A stretch of 64,000 nt of DNA from Megamerina dolium (taxonomy: Eukaryota > Arthropoda > Insecta > Diptera > Megamerinidae), in assembly GCA_963854835.1 (NCBI GenBank), contig OY978529.1, positions 6,172,501 to 6,236,500 on the forward strand, read 5' to 3'. The notes under the pieces are model-generated. The model was given only the letters and a program-made list of their open reading frames with translations. It had not been told where the DNA came from and did no database searches. Positions 10,278-23,145 of the stretch are shown in pieces. How positions within the stretch are numbered: the first letter of the stretch is position 1; each line of letters opens with the position of its first letter. The position numbers and the translations under genes were made by a program.

Positions 10278-11299
10278 GAAACTCAGCTCAGCTCAGCGTA
10301 TAAATTGAAATCGATTGCATAATACAATACAGTAATTACACTATATCAGTTAGTTAGAAGTGAAAGTAGATAGCCGCTATGTTTCGTCAAATATATTGTA
10401 ACTAATAATAGAGAAGTTTTGCTCTGACCAATAAAAGGAATATAAAATATTATAAATTCAATAAATTCCAACTAAGTGTGTTGCCATATTAAAAATATAA
10501 TTTATTTACAATTTAACTTTAAACTTTCCTCATCGAAAAGTATTTCTTCATTTAATTCCTCTACTGAATAAAAGTAGTCTCAATTTAAAGTCTCAATCCG
10601 CTACGGCTGTAAACAGTAAGTAGATAAAATAGCATAGCAAATATAGTATCTGCATATAAATTTATTTTACTTCTCAAAAATAATCTCTTATATATTCTTG
10701 CTCAAAGATGTACGTACCTCATAGTATTGTATAGTAAATATGGTATACATAATCCTAAAGTAAAGTCATAAGAAAACGCAAACAAGAAAATAAGTAGGCA
10801 GAGTACAATGTGCAACATTAATATGAAATTTAAATAAAAGTAACAACAAGCATCTGCAACAGAATAACGCATTAAATTAAACAAATGTGGCATCGTATAA
10901 ATGCGCTTCAAAAGCAAACATAATAATGTATATTCCGGCCCATTTAAATAATGCTTTCATATCTAGTGTTCGAAGAATATGAGTAGATATGCTTAACAAA
11001 TTATAATTTCAGCCTTCTTTCAGATATTGTGGCGACAAAACCTATCAGAATTTCTATAAAATGATCAAACAAAATTTTATCAATCTTCAAAATTTCAAAA
11101 GCCACCCATATTCCCATGAGCTCAAAAGGGATTAGATGTTCCTTGATGTTCCTTAGATGTTACTGGGTTCCTTTTGGGGTCCAATAACATAAAAGGGGAT
11201 TTGTAGTCTGAATTTTCACGATACAGTAATGAAAAATTCAGTCTATCGGCGTATGTGGATGTTTCATGGAAGCCTGGCGATGTGTTGCACAATATAATA
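10278..11299. other. Non-coding A+T-rich gap
   Basis: No gene or recognisable mobile element was seen. Confidence 0.4.
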
Positions 11300-11790
11300 A
11301 TTCCGAATTCTCTTCTGGTAAGACAAGACTAAGACTAAGACAATCCAGCGGCTACCCTAGTTAAAAACCCAAATCTAAGGTGGAACAGCATATGCCGATA
11401 GATGCATGGCTCTGGGGGTGCATGGTAATTAATATGCGAACTCAGAATACCTACCGCCCTTCTGTTTTAAGCTAGGCTTCCCTTGGCAATCTGGCTCGAC
11501 CAAGGGTGATTTCTACTTCCAGACTACTCGTGCGCGTCACCTATATGCCAAAGGCTCAAAGGAGCGCGCATTCTTTTTTACTCAGACAGCCAAGCTGCCA
11601 TGGGAGTTCTCCTCAACACTAGTCACCAAATGCTTACTTCCTTTCTGCCCAGAACCTTTCTGCGGTATAAGCTGGGCATCGGCCAAAGCTATGATAGAAA
11701 AACATTATCACGACAAATACCTACTACAATGGACAAATTCGCCAAGCGAAAACCCTCATCAGCTTCGATGCACAGGGGAGTGCATTTTTT
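11300..11790 (+). mobile_element. I-like non-LTR element, 5' leader fused to RNase H fragment
   Basis: The segment 11370-11510 resembles the leader upstream of ORF1 at 7560-7690: both have AAGGTGGAACAGC, and an equivalent hairpin (CCCTTGG with CCAAGGG) lies at 11481-11506. It then jumps to an RNase H piece with SDSQAAM at about 11580-11600 and to PEPFCGISWASAKAMIEK at about 11650-11710. The last motif matches the FVGPEPFCG block of the copy at 12270. ORF1, endonuclease and RT are missing, so this is a large internal deletion. Confidence 0.5.
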
Positions 11791-12269
11791 TTTATTTTAG
11801 CTTAGTTTGGGCCATTAGATTTAAGAAATTCAACATCCAAACATTAAAATCCAATATCAATGGCATTATATGTATTGATGTCTATAACCGGGCCTTCTGC
11901 TATTTGCTTACATCCACATGTTACACATTCCTCAGTTTTTTCAATATGAAAGAAGCCTCGATGTCCAGGAATCCGCTAAAACTTTAGTTCTCTACAGTGC
12001 TGAGTATTCTTGGATTTTAGGATTAGTCTCTTGAACGATTTTTTGTTGTCCCCATAAATGTATATTATCGAAAAACTAAGGTGCTTAACCATTAGTGTGG
12101 TTTGGTCAATGAAGGACGTCTCAAGTTTTCTTTGTTAAAGTATATGCCAGCTTCTGTATTAATACCTAACTTGGATTTAGCCTTAAAGATCACTAACCTT
12201 TTTTGTGTTGGGATGATTCAGCATCCAGTATCTCACCAAACAGAGCTCTACAACATACAGGATAAACGA

Positions 12270-13080
12270 GAACATGACAACAAGGTTTACGGACGGTTTC
12301 TTGATTAATGGAGGGGCCGGAGCAGTAATGGCAATATATAATAGGCAAGGGGATAAAATATTCGGGGCCTTTAGGTAACAATACTACTGTCTTTCAAGCG
12401 AAAATATACGCGATTGATAGGTGTGCCCACCGGAATAGAAGGATTACAATCCTGACAGAGAGTTAGGCTGCTATCAATGCATTGAACTCTAACCAGGTGA
12501 AATCAAAACTGGTGTGGGAATGTCTTGACAAGCTGAATAAACTTGGTGAAAATAACCAACTATCGATCCTTTGAGGTGCAGGACATATTGGAGTTGGAGA
12601 CAACGAGCTAGCGGATAGGTTTGCCAGGAAGGGAACCGCAACACCCTTTGTAGGTCCAGAACCCTTCTGTGGTCTGGGCAAAGGAGCTTTATCCATGCTC
12701 ATTAAAAGGAGTGAAGATCAGAAAGACAATCATACTGGGAAAACCTATCAGGGTTGTCCCAATCCAAGACACTTTTAGGGACCTATAACCTAAAACGACT
12801 TGAGGAATGTATCAGCTTAAATATAAGAATCATCAAGGGATTATTGACAGGACACTGCAGGCTGAATTATCACCTAACGAAACTGGGAATCTTTTCGGAT
12901 GAAACCTGCCGACATTGCAGGAAGGAGGTCCCTTATGTCCATAAGAAAAACTTCGGAGAATTTATAATACCGGAAAATCTGCTGAAGTCCATTAGGGTTG
13001 GATCTATACTAAACTTCCTTCTATACTAGTCCATGATGGGGTGCACAATAGAACTAGGGTCGCAGTGCAATACAACCCTC

Positions 13081-13115
<35 letters not shown>

Positions 13116-13116
13116 T
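12270..13116 (+). mobile_element. I-like non-LTR element, RNase H domain with (TAA)n tail
   Basis: All four RNase H acidic positions can be located. The FTDGF motif (first D) is at about 12280. VFQAKIYAI has lysine in place of the expected catalytic glutamate. ILTES has E in place of D. DNELADRFARKG keeps the final D. Downstream blocks are FVGPEPFCGLGKGALSML, GLLTGHCRLNYHLTKLGI and ETCRHCRKE. In-frame stops interrupt it. The 3' UTR motif GGTCGCAGTGCA precedes a (TAA)n tail at 13080-13114, as in I-clade elements. It is inactive. Confidence 0.75.
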
Positions 13117-14664
13117 AAGTACATACGCGTAGTATTTCCGAGTGTAGCAAATATGTGCCACGATAGAATGTGAGTATGACTTGTTTATTGTTGTTACACC
13201 TGAGGTACACTTAATATAATTTTGACTTGAACAACCTTAAATAAAGTCCTTATGGCAATGCATATGTAAATTCATATACAGTCTTCACATGAGACAACAC
13301 AAGGAATAGTAACAATTCAATTGGCAACTTACAATGAAGAAAAAGAAGATGTTTTGTAAAAAGTGGAATGAATAAAGAGTTGATTAGCAGAACAGGTGAG
13401 CAGTAGATGAAAGTCGAATAAAATGTACTAATACCATTAAAATATGTTGCAACATGTAACTATGTTTTAAATAACAATTCTTCTGCAATGACTGTGTAAC
13501 TTGACTGTGTAACTTGACGGAATAGCAAAAGACTTGCAGTATGACATGTGTGCATGTACATATTACGTTTGGATGGGCAAAAGTACTACAGTAGAGTCAC
13601 AATAGAAAGCACGAATAATTGAGTTTGTGCTTAAACTATGAAACCTTAAAATAAATGTTCAAATTTATTTTTCATTGGTGCCATGCCATTTTATGTTACA
13701 ACTAAGTGGCTTTTTCAACATTTTTAGTCAATTTTTCTACAATCATTTTTTGGTTGCATATTGCATTGTCATCACAATTTTCATAGAATTTTTGTTCTTG
13801 TTTTAGTGTTTTAGTGTTCAAAGTAAAAAGTTTGAAGTGCGATCCTCTGAGTCTCAAGTGATTTTATTGTACTCTTATGGGCGACAACGATGCATATGCA
13901 TGTACGGAGTGGTTATGTTGCATGAGCAGATTGCAACGAATAATATTTTTATGTTTGCAAAAGAGATTTCCTCTTTTTATTTTGAATTTCTCCTTTTGGC
14001 AGATGACAATATTGATTTATGTTGTTTGAGGCTAATGCTTTTTGAATTATTTTCCATTTTCTTTTTGCTATAATTTTTACTGGGAGCCAAAAGGCAGATA
14101 AATGCAAAAGAAAAAGAGATATTTATAATGAAATTTTCTTACACCATTTAATGGAATATTGATAGTATATGCGATATTTACATATGTAGCTGGAAATGCG
14201 GCTTTCTGCCAAATATATTTTTTTTTTTCGCAATTGTTGCATCAATATATACAGTTTTTAGTCACAAATGTAATAGAAAATATTGATACTGGTATATTGA
14301 TAGGATTCTATATAGTTTCATCATTTAATTTGAGCATTTTTAAGCCTCAGCTAACCTCTTACATAAGAGTCAGCTAAAACTATGTATCGTTTGGGAATAT
14401 CCAAAGTATGTGAGGTATAACTCTAAGATACCGTATATGGGGTTTAATAATTTTACTAGAAATCTTAAATGATTTTTGAACTAATTGTCATATAGTGCCT
14501 TTATATGTGCCAAAAATTTTAAAAGGAATATTGCTGGCCGTAAATAGGATTGGCGTGGTATAAGAGGAGACCTAACTTGACCACAGAAAAGTTGCACTTT
14601 TAAATCGTTTTAGGTTGCTATATGGACCGCTAGATTTTGAGCAATAGAACGTTTTTCCAAAGTA
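13117..14664. other. Non-coding A+T-rich gap
   Basis: No gene or recognisable mobile element was seen. Short frames here are low-complexity. Confidence 0.4.
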
Positions 14665-16055
14665 GCAAAGCAGCAAGTGCAGATGACCTGTCTGCCGAGT
14701 TGTTTAAGACCGGCGTCGATGAGCTGCTCACCTGTATGCACGAGCTCATAAGCAGAATATGGTCGGACGAAAGCATGCCCGGTGATTAGAGCCTCAGTGT
14801 TCTCTGTCCCATACATAAAAAAGGAGACCCCACATTTTGCGCCAACTACCGTGGCATAAGTTTCCTGAGCATCGCATACAAGGTCTTATCGTGCGTATTG
14901 TGTGAAAGATTAAAGCCTATGCTCTGCAACCTGATTGGACCTTAGTGGTTTCAGACCGAATAAATCCACCATCGATCAAATGTTCACACTACGCCAAATC
15001 CTGGAAAAGTCTCAAGAAAAACAGTTCGACACACATCACCTATTCCTCGATTATAAAGCCGCTTTCTACAGCCCGATAAGGGATTACTTCTACACGACTA
15101 TGTCTGAATTTGGTATACCTGCTTAACTCTCGTTGGGTAGTGAGAATTGGAAAGGACCTCTCCCCTCCGTTTAATACCGAACGAGGTTTCAGACAAGGTG
15201 TTTCGTTATCGTGTGATATCTTCAATTTTATTATGGAGAAAATTATACGAGCTGCAGATTTACGACATAATGGCACTATCTTCTGGCGTATGCCGATTAA
15301 ATTGACATAATCGGTATCAACTCGCTAGCAGCCAGTGTAGGATTCTCTGAATTGGAACGAGAGTCATGTCGAATGGGTCTTACGGTGAACGAGGGCAAAA
15401 CGAAGTACCTAGTGTCTGCAAACAAAGAGTCCCGGCATCTTGGACAACTATCTTGGTACCAGCATCAACAACTGTAATGACGTCAGTCTGGAGATCATGC
15501 GTAGGATAACTCTTGCTAACAGGTGCAACTTTGGGTTAAGTAAGCAATTGAGAAGTTGAGCCCTCTTTCGAAGAACGAAAACTACACTCTACAAGTCTCT
15601 CATCATGCCTGTCCTAACATATGGCGCTGAAGTCTAGACAATTTCCACCACGGATGAGAGGATGTTTGAAGTTTTCGCGACTAAAGTTCTGCGCAGGATC
15701 TTCGGACGTATTTGCATTGATGGCGAGTATCGCATACGGTACAATCATGAACTGTATGAGCTGTACTCTGACATAGACATAGTCAGTCGAATAAGTCGAG
15801 TCCAGCGGCTGCGATGGCTAGGTCATGTCGAGCGAATGGAAGAAGACGCTCCAGCGAAGAGTGTATTTAATTCGGCACCGGCTGGAGAACGCAGAAGAAG
15901 AGAAAGGCCAAACATTCGTTGGAAAGATTAAGTGTTGGGTAACCTGACAGCGCTTGGAATAACCAATTGGCGCCAGCAAGCGAATAACAGAGAAGACTGG
16001 CGCCGTATTATATGTTCGGCCTAAATCGATCATGGGTTGTTGTATGGCCACATAA
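14665..16055 (+). mobile_element. RTE-type LINE, long decayed copy
   Basis: This is the same family as 52991-55033, on the plus strand and heavily frameshifted. Readable blocks are the RT start (QMTCLPSCLRPASM in a shifted frame), FRPNKSTIDQMFTLRQILEK near 14945-15008, and HHLFLDYKAAF near 15036-15068. Then come ERGFRQGVSLS near 15180-15210, MGLTVNEGKTKYLVSANKES near 15375-15432, and YRIRYNHELYELYSDIDIV at 15728-15784. The catalytic YADD region is disrupted near 15290. It ends in the family 3' UTR (GGCCTAAATCGAT, then GGCCACATAA) at about 16050. It starts inside the RT domain, so it is 5'-truncated. Confidence 0.85.
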
Positions 16056-16984
16056 CAGGATGAAGAAGAACGCATTTGTACAGGAAGCGATTCCACGTAG
16101 TGGTCATGGAAGAGTCCCAGTAATCATAGATTGGTAGAAATTTCATCAATCCTTCCATTCTTCCATTGAAGTACTTTTCATATTTGGTCATGAGTTCACA
16201 AATGTTGATAATTAAGTTTCCACTCGTGAAAGGTTTGTCCGCATAAACCCAAAGCAAACAAAATCACGACACTGTACATTAAGATAAAGGTCATATGGTA
16301 ATCCAATATGTTTCTGCTACTGCGGTGCATATAAAAAAGTTACTTTGACATCTTCCTTCACTCGCTGAAGGTTTCATTAAAATGAGAAAATATTGCACCA
16401 TTTTCGGTGGTAGCCTAGATCACTCATTTCAGGTACATATGGCAGGGTTTACATACAGTTATTACGCTGAAATAATTAATATCAATATATCATCAACAAT
16501 GAACTACCTCACTTAATAGCAATATGAATGATGATAAAATGCAAAATACTACAATTAATTAGTGAAATAATAAATATTTGTTTTCAACAATATCAATGAT
16601 GGATAATAATCAGAACAAATGATTGAATCACCGTATCATCACCGTATTATTATTATGTTTTTTAATTAATACCACGAATCATTAACCACATGAAGGATGA
16701 ACAAGCACCACAGTACAGTACGTTGAATAAAAATATGTAAAATGCATTAAACAATTTTTATTATGAATAATAAAAATTATTCACAATTTAATTTAACGTA
16801 TATGTTTGTGGTTGCCATGTATTTACTTTGTACTATGGCACCGATGACCGTTGCGAGCGTTTTAAATTAAGAAGAGGTTATAGCAACATTTTGCAATACA
16901 CAAAAAAATTATTATTTTAGGCAAAATACTTCAAGGATCATACACCATATTTCTTACTTATGTTTTCCAATATGGTTAAAGAAC
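16056..16984. other. Non-coding A+T-rich gap
   Basis: No gene was seen. The stretch 16450-16800 is very A+T-rich with short imperfect inverted repeats but no recognisable element. Confidence 0.4.
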
Positions 16985-18870
16985 AACAATGGCCGGACAA
17001 CCCTGGGCGGTCTTCGCCTGCCGTAAAATCTGCCTCCAAACGGTTCTATCTGTCGCTAGTGTTCACCAATTTCTGATGTTGGGGTGGCTGCATCACTGTC
17101 CACTTTGTCCATCCATCCCAGTCTTGGGCGTCCTTTTTTCCTAGTCCTATAGCATGAGGCACGCAGGATTTGTTGCGGGGGGTAATCTTCATTCTCTCTC
17201 TCTCTCTCTATGTGATCAGCCCATCTAAGTCATTGAGTTTTGATGGTGGCTATGATGTCGGGGCTATTATAGAGATGTTTAAATTCGTAGTTGAAGCTTT
17301 TGCGCCATCCTACTCCATCATTCACTGCACCAAAGAAGCGGAATAATATTCTTCGCTCAAATGTGCAGACCCTTGACTCGTCATGCTTGGTCGTAGTCCA
17401 TGTTTCACTTCCATAGGTCAGCACTGGGTATATGAGGGTTTTATACAGGTTAATTTTAATCGATCGGCTGAGTACTCTGCCTTTAAGGTGCTTCGCAAGG
17501 GCGTAGTAGCTTTTGTTTGCTAACATTATTCGGCGTTGGATTTCTGTGCTGATGTTGTTTGAGCTGTTCACGTTTACGCCAAGGTAGATTAAGACATTCA
17601 CAGTTTCAAATTTGTAGTTGCCGATGGTCAAGAATTCATCAGTATTTGGTATAGATGGTGCTGATATCAACATTTTTGTTTTGTTTTCATTAATTTTTAG
17701 TCCCATGACACTTGCAGCCTGTTCGATCCGCCGGAAGCTATCCTTAACATCATCAACTGAGCGAGCGATAATGTCTATATCGTCAGCGTTCGCAAGCAAT
17801 TGAACTGATTTAAAAATAATGTTCCCTCTCGTGTTGACACGCGAGTCCCTAACGACTTTTTCCAGGGCTAGGTTAAACAAAATGCAGGATAACGTGTCAC
17901 CTTGTCGGAGACTGTTTACTGTTTCGAATTCACCAGAAAGTCAATTTCAATGCGTATAGTATTTCTTACCCGGCTCATTGTGCTCTTTACGAGCCTTATG
18001 AGCTTACAGGGGATGCCAAACTCATCGCATTGTATAATTTCCCGCGTTTAACATTGTCATAAGCCGCTTTAAAATCTATAAAGAGATGATATATGATAAT
18101 GCCGTGCTCGCGTGTCTTTTCTAGTATTTGTCGTAACACAAATATCTGATCGGAGGTTGACCGATTTTTTTGGAAGCCTGCTTGGTATTTACCTATTATA
18201 TTGCTCACAAGAGGTTCAAGTCCGCTATACAGTATATTGGACATAATCTTATAGATGACGTTAATTAGGTTTATTGGGCGATAGTTACTGCAGTTTAGTA
18301 TATCGCCTTTTTTTTTTGAATTGGGCAAATGATTCCGATTTCCAACTGCTCGGGCAGGCACTCAGACTCCCACACTTTGCATATAAGTTGATGTATGCGT
18401 TTTTATAAATTTCTGCTGGTATTTGGTCTAACCCTGCCAAGTTTTTGTATCGCGGCGATGAATTCATTGTAGACTGGGGGACCTTCAGCTTCATTATTTT
18501 ATTGGGCATTTGTGTGACAGGCTTACCTTTGCCATCCAAAAGATTCTTAAAATGATCCACGCATCTTTCAAGAATTTTTGTTTCATCAGTTAACAAGTTC
18601 CATTCCATTGCTATCATTGCAGTATGTAGATCTGGGTCTGAACGCTTTTCGGTCTAGGTTAATAATCTGGTGGAATATTTTATTATGTTCCCATTTCTTT
18701 GCCCTTTCCATACGTTTCTCATTCTTGCGTATAGTTCGATATCTTTCTACTGACGTTCTGGACCTGTGCTTTTGAATCATATCCCGATGGGCTTCATTTT
18801 TCCTTTCCGTCATTGCTTGACATTTAACGTCGCACCAGTCATTTTTTGCTTTCGTTTTGGCGACCTCATA
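16985..18870 (-). mobile_element. Second RTE-type LINE family, decayed copy
   Basis: This is a minus-strand RT of a family distinct from the copy at 52991. Going 5' to 3', it carries a pre-RT region (18586-18813), RT fingers ILNCSNYRPINLINVIYKIM, and FQKNRSTSDQIFVLRQILEK. Motif A is FIDFKAAYD near 18065-18095. Motif C reads NADDIDII (residues 31-38 of the 216-residue frame at 17230-17880), where YADD is expected. Connection blocks GLKINENKTKMLI, YPVLTYGSETWTTT and a C-terminal GKKGRPRLGWMDKV near 17095-17145 follow. Frames shift near 17990 and 18300. No termini were found. Confidence 0.85.
17230..17880 (-). pseudogene. RTE reverse transcriptase, palm/thumb fragment
   Basis: This 216-codon open frame is the largest intact part of the 16985-18870 element. 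It begins within the palm domain (MFNLALEKVV), carries NADDIDII at residues 31-38, then the thumb and connection region up to NYEFKHLYNSPDIIATIKTQ. Active RTE enzymes have YADD, so the Y-to-N change would probably impair catalysis. The frame lacks fingers, motif A and endonuclease. It is a relic. Confidence 0.8.
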
Positions 18871-19799
18871 TTACTTAATATATATCATTACACTTGTAAG
18901 TGTATATAAAATCTAGTAAAGGGGGACTTTGAACCACAAAAAGGAATATAAATAGGGAGTCCTTCAACATTTTTCAATACATATTGATTTACTAAAATCG
19001 GTAAGAGTTAAAATTAATTCTATAGTATAATTTCATTCAAATGAAAACCTTGGCTGACTATTTATTATAATATAATTTCATATAAATGAATTGCCAGCAA
19101 TCCAATTTTTATAGCAAATTTCATCAGTTTCATCACTACTTTTATTCGTCCAAATTTCATGCAATTTTGATATTCCATTACTGAAGGATCACTCACCTTC
19201 AGCACTCTTCAATAAATGGTCTCGCAAAAATACTCACCTGCCTAATATTGAATTTTAGGGATGACTATTTATATTTGAATGAAATCAACATCATTGGTGT
19301 GAAGCATTATAATTTTTTTTTTACCTATTTTTTCAAAATTCTTAGACTGAATTTATTTTACTGAACCATAGTGCATTGCTTTGATATGTTTTTCATGTTG
19401 TTTACTTTCTTTTGCCTTCATCTGAATGCTCTTACATGATACCTACTACACCTTTTTTTAATAATTCGCCAACGCATTCATTCAATCATTCATTCATTCA
19501 TATAATCATTTGTTCACTCAATGAATTTAATTAATTTTATTTTTTTGTATTTTCTTTCTTTCATTGGTAAACTTTTGAAGTTTAAAATATATAAAAAATA
19601 AAAAAGTTTAAAATATATATTTAACATATTTAATATGACGTAGTAATATTTAGTCCGAAATAGTTTTTTTTTTCGGTGAAGAAGTTTCACTAACGCTTAA
19701 GCAATTTTTTACTTGCTTTGGATACAGAAATGATTACATATTTCATATTTCACGCATAGATTTTTCAAATGAAGTTTTTGTAATGAGAAAATTAGTATT
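18871..19799. other. Non-coding A+T-rich gap
   Basis: No gene was seen. A short direct repeat (AAGTTTAAAATATATA, twice) lies near 19578-19618. Confidence 0.4.
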
Positions 19800-20660
19800 T
19801 TCTGATATTTTAAAGTAATTAAGAGTAATTCAAAATAACAGACTTGATAAATTTAAACAAAGAATACTTATAGTTATAATATTTGAATAAATTCTAGTTT
19901 TTCTAATATTTTAAATTGATTAAGAATAATCTATATGATTGAAAATTCGAAATTGTCCATTATTCCATAAATTGTAACTACATATGCAAGGATTAAAAGT
20001 AATTCTTATTTAGCAATACCTATTAAATAATGAGAATAATTCAAAGTAATTGCAAGTAAGCATTCAAATGTTGTTTCATAAAATTGCAACTATGAATTTC
20101 AACTATTGTGAAAAAATCAAAAATTGTAATTTTAAATAGAAAGCGAAGGTAATTGCCAGTAATTGAAAGTAATTTCTATTTAACTACTTTAAATTGTTTC
20201 ACATCTAGTTTTTAATATTAATGATTAGATAATGTCACACTTTTTTTAACTCTAAATTATTTCCAATGCAATGATATTAGGCATGGAAAGTGATTATAAG
20301 TAATTGAAAATAATTGCATAGTAATTAAATGTAATTTAAGGGAAAGACTTTTAAAAATGTCTTACTTTATTATTATATTCTATATAATATAACTTTTGTT
20401 CATGATATCGACAAATAATTATAAGTAATTTACAATATTTTTGTTTGTAATCAAATGTAATTTGAGGGTAATGACTTTTAAAAAAGGCTTCATAAGGCTT
20501 TTGATCATGGTAATCAATAGTAATAATAAGTAATTGATCATTATTTGAGAGTAATTTAAGGTAGTAATTTAAAAAAATGTCAAACGTAAATTTGGATTGC
20601 ATTTCTGTTTAAACTAAGTTGGAAAACGATTGGCAATAAAAAGTAATTATTTAAATCATT
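19800..20660. repeat. Degenerate A/T-rich tandem array (GTAATT-rich)
   Basis: Dozens of near-copies of AAGTAATT and GTAATT occur. At the right end three units are recognisable at 20283-20367, 20405-20490 and 20502-20588. Each has the order ATAAGTAATT, then AATGTAATTT, then GACTTTTAAAAA or a relic of it. The spacing is roughly 100-120 bp. Units to the left are more decayed. No coding potential was seen. An old satellite is the simplest reading. Confidence 0.5.
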
Positions 20661-21369
20661 GCACTTTTACTATACTATACTTGTAGATATGCGCACCTCT
20701 TTCCTCTTGGGTAACGCTATATACATACAATATATTTGTATACTTGACATGTACAAATAAATATATATGTATGTATGTGTTTATCGTGAATGCTACTATT
20801 GCAACATTACATTGCATATGATCATTACTTTGACTACGGAAGCGGAAGTCATAAATGTTTCCGCAATTTTTGTAAAATGCATGGATGGATTTCTTGTTTT
20901 TCTTTTTTTTTTTTTTTAACGCTTTTTGCTTTTTCGCCAATTTTTTTATTCTACATATGTGTGAGTGTGCGTGTGTTTGTGTTAATTTTATTTCCATTGC
21001 ACTCACATAAACATATTTGAGTACAAGATGTATCGGTCTGTGTGTGAATGTTGGTATTTTTAAAGCGCTAGCAACTTAAATGGCAACAACAATAAAAAGT
21101 AGAAGTATTTTCAAGAGAGCAACAACACCAGCAGCAACATCAAAGTGCGAATTATTCAATAAAGACAAGAGTGCCTGCTCTTTTTCTAGAGAATATCGCA
21201 CACATTTTTTTTCTCGTTCATGTTGATGCATCACAAAATCATTTGGTATGCAATGATGTTTGTGATGTAAATCATGGAAGGCATAGTAATGCTTAAAGGG
21301 TGCGATTTTAAGAAAAACCCTAGTGTGCTACCTACTGAGTACCAACTGAGAGATCTTTGTACAGATTGA
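20661..21369. other. Non-coding gap
   Basis: Poly-T tracts and TG/TA-rich stretches are present. No gene or recognisable element was seen. Confidence 0.4.
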
Positions 21370-21900
21370 TTTAGCAGTGTTTATCGTGAGCACCTGCCAG
21401 TATGGCCTTATCTCACGACGCACAAAGCGTAATGTATCAAATTGAAGCGTTGATAAGCGCCCCGCAGGATTGGAAAATCAGAATCCAACCTCCAGGTTCC
21501 TACGGTACCAATTGGGGCACGTTGAATGGACGTACTACCCTCCTTGGTAGAGATCGAGGCCTACCCAAAACCTCCTCTGATCTAAGGGGTCAGCACCCTG
21601 GTTGCAATGCAACTCCACATCGAGTACCCCACGCCTTTTGACGTGGAATACTCTACCCGCGTGTTTTTTGGGTTACCTTAACCACCACGAAAACCTTCTC
21701 GAAGGGCCGTCCCCAATGATCAGGTTGGAGGGATTCCAACGTGGTACCAGTTAAGACTCTATGTCTTTTTAGTCACAAAGAACGTATATTTTTACTCTGT
21801 TAAAATGTAGCCACATATCGTATACCATCAATAATCTAGTATGCTCCCGCCCTGGTCGTAAATAGTATAGGGGTACACAGATGAAGAAGATACAATCAGG
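21370..21900 (+). other. G+C-richer segment, possible retroelement leader
   Basis: This block is noticeably richer in G+C than its surroundings and contains a 79-codon frame (21402-21641) that I cannot assign. Its character recalls the G+C-rich 5' leaders of non-LTR elements such as 7160-7725, but I see no direct sequence match. Transposon origin is inference. Confidence 0.25.
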
Positions 21901-22367
21901 GTAGAGTTAAGTTATTCAGAATACTGAATAACTTAATTTTCCTAGTAATGGGTAATTTCTCGATTCTTCTTCCAGATATTAACCAGTGTTATATATATCT
22001 GCACATTGAATTTGGACAATTTTGAGTGCATTCACTACTATTGTCGCACCATAATTAGATCAGGAACCTCATGCATAGCTGAACAATGCATTAAGCAATG
22101 TTACCCTAGCGCATCTCTATTTCAAAATAAAAATATTTAGTTTCCTGTACTCTCTGTGCGTCAGATCTTACTCATTGAATGCACTACTACTTTGACTTTA
22201 CCCAAAGTATTAAGAAATACTGTATTATGAACCAAATGAGAATTATACCATAGATAATTGGAGATATATGGAGGCAAAAACGGGTATGCAACATTATATT
22301 TTACGGTCCTTTGCTCCTAATGGATTAACAGGATTAATGGATTAACAGGAATAAATATATATAAAAA

Positions 22368-22375
<8 letters not shown>

Positions 22376-22433
<58 letters not shown>
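22376..22433. repeat. (AT)n microsatellite
   Basis: This is an almost pure run of alternating TA over about 55 bp. It adjoins a truncated SINE on its right. Confidence 0.95.
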
Positions 22434-22434
<1 letters not shown>

Positions 22435-22447
22435 TATATAAAATGTT

Positions 22448-22540
22448 TACGATATTAAATTTGCTATGCTTCAGCCGAGAATTGAACCCACGACCTACAG
22501 ATCAGAAGGCCAACACACTAACCATTGAACTACGGCACCT
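22448..22540 (-). mobile_element. tRNA-derived SINE, copy D (head only)
   Basis: Only the tRNA-like head and the first few bases of the body remain, read on the minus strand. The A box reads TAGTTCAATGG and the B box GGGTTCAATTC. It ends abruptly at the (AT)n microsatellite. Confidence 0.8.
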
Positions 22541-22689
22541 ATGGCATATATAACATTATATTTTGTGATTAAGATTGATTATAAAACGTTTAATACTTTA
22601 TAGGACTCACCAGAGACATAGAATTGTCCAGGGTTTTTGTTTGAATCATTGACATAAACGGCATGAACACGCGAGCAGTCAGTCACGCG

Positions 22690-23145
22690 CATTCCCAGAG
22701 TTGGAAAGAGAGTCGCATCGAATGGGTCTCACGGTGAACGAAGGCAAGACAAAGTATCTATTGTCAACAAACAAGGAGTCCCGACGTCTTGGACAGCACG
22801 TCACTGTTGACAACTACGCTTTTGAAGTAGTAAGGGATTTTGTCTATCTTGGAACCAGCATTAACAGCAGTAATAACGTCAGCCTGGAGATATTGCGAAG
22901 AATCACTCTTGTAAACAGGTGCTACTTTGGACTAAGTCAAGCCCTCTCTCGAAGAACGCAAACTACACTCTACAAGTCTCTCATCATGCCTGTCCTTACA
23001 TATGGCGCTGAAGCCTGGACAATTTCCACCTCGGATGAGCGAATGCTAGGAGTTTTCGAGAGAAAAGTCCTACGCAAGATCTTTGTACCTATTTGTGTTG
23101 CTGGCGAGTACCGAATAAGTTACAACCATGAGCTGTACGGCACCA
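22690..23145 (+). mobile_element. RTE-type LINE fragment, thumb and C-terminal region
   Basis: This internal piece of the 52991 family is truncated at both ends. The 22701-23201 frame gives RMGLTVNEGKTKYLLSTNKE, FVYLGTSINSSNNVSLEI, LIMPVLTYGAEAWTISTSDE and VAGEYRISYNHELYG, then leaves the family at about 23145. A small deletion removes part of the KQLRSRALSRR segment. It has no RT catalytic motif and no 3' UTR. Confidence 0.85.

Noticed and set aside
20656..21006. 116-codon lysine-rich frame
   Set aside because: Lysine run comes from a poly-T/poly-A tract, and the overlapping opposite frame is equally open.
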